Shown here: in pieces, positions 31,379-31,507 of the stretch
Layout of the letters: every line of letters starts with the position of its first letter
How positions within the stretch are numbered: the first letter of the stretch is position 1
Origin: Candidatus Martarchaeota archaeon
Lineage (GTDB): Archaea > Micrarchaeota > Micrarchaeia > Micrarchaeales > CABMGC01
Direction of reading: 5' to 3'
Length of the DNA stretch: 31,507 bases
Assembly: GCA_023379075.1 (NCBI GenBank)
Contig: JAMCSO010000018.1
Span: forward strand, 1 to 31,507
Position numbers and translations under genes: made by a program
The notes under the pieces: generated by a model
Seen by the model: only the letters and a program-made list of their open reading frames with translations
The model's database searches: none
Told to the model about the DNA's origin: nothing

Positions 31379-31507
31379 TCATCGAATGCCAATATTAGAA
31401 AAACATACTCTCAAAATATATATTCTTTTCATGGCCTCGTCCAAGTCTTGAGAAGAGTGAGGTTTTACACCTAACTGTATTGACAAGTCTAAGACAAATC
31501 CTGCGAG
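31379..31507 (-). CDS. Possible C-terminal end of a gene running off the window
   Basis: On the minus strand the frame is open from the window edge to a TGA at 31379-31381, encoding 42 residues (..LSIQLGVKPHSSQDLDEAMKRI then YILRVCFSNIGIR). The stop sits 4 nt before the ATG at 31374, the tight spacing of an operon. There is too little to name a family, and it may be chance. Confidence 0.35.
   Translation of the reverse strand, partial: LAGFVLDLSIQLGVKPHSSQDLDEAMKRIYILRVCFSNIGIR

Noticed and set aside
1..31507. CRISPR arrays, rRNA genes and replication origins
   Set aside because: No regularly spaced direct repeats, no rRNA motifs and no origin-like repeat clusters were seen.

Overview
The window reads as a compact genome of an ultra-small archaeon of the DPANN group, most probably Micrarchaeota (ARMAN-like). 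The archaeal signs are a NAC chaperone, geranylgeranylglyceryl phosphate synthase (archaeal ether-lipid synthesis), TruD, a DUF424 protein, an HTH regulator of a widespread archaeal family, TATA-box promoters placed for leaderless or short-leader transcripts, and tRNA genes with bulge-helix-bulge introns. The DPANN lean is inference: it rests on gene packing (overlaps of 1 to 19 nt), a shortened NFACT protein, tRNA introns at unusual positions, and many Asn/Ser/Thr-rich surface proteins with Cys-rich repeats.

Layout. Bases 1-1760 are mobile-element debris: the 3' part of an IS1634/IS4-type transposase and a frameshifted, deleted IS5-type transposase. Bases 1886-2623 encode a multi-pass membrane protein. 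Bases 2768-11235 hold two very large genes in a row: a 1936-residue secreted, C-terminally anchored protein with a lytic-transglycosylase (SLT/lysozyme-like) domain, and an 867-residue membrane protein with a duplicated helical module and LRV/HEAT-like repeats. They are followed by a 45-residue hyperacidic protein on the other strand.

Bases 11574-12740 look like a small accessory island. It has an intron-containing tRNA-Ala(UGC), an orphan T-arm, an AbrB/PIN toxin-antitoxin pair, a 12-bp copy of the tRNA-Ala 3' end, and a 60-bp inverted fragment of the giant surface gene. Bases 12741-16472 carry a transglutaminase-fold protein, a histidine phosphatase, NAC, DUF424 and a cellulose-synthase-like glycosyltransferase.

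A tRNA-Ser(CGA) at 16601-16738 needs two introns, one inside the T-loop, and its 3' end lies antisense over the end of truD. Bases 18105-22699 form a tight five-gene cluster: proline-dehydrogenase-like protein, NAD-dependent epimerase, GGGP synthase, short NFACT/Rqc2-like protein and RNase Z. tRNA-Val(GAC), a P-loop ATPase and a secreted protein follow.

Bases 24189-30785 contain an HTH regulator, a TnpB relic, two surface proteins, a RecJ-like DHH nuclease, an ankyrin protein, RNase HII (with no ordinary start codon), a PRC-barrel protein and a winged-helix protein. The window closes with tRNA-Glu(CUC) and a gene interrupted by an in-frame TAG.

The points most worth a second look are the SLT-domain giant protein and its neighbour in an archaeon expected to lack murein, the two-intron tRNA-Ser overlapping truD, the toxin-antitoxin pair bracketed by tRNA-Ala 3'-end copies, and the RNase HII start.
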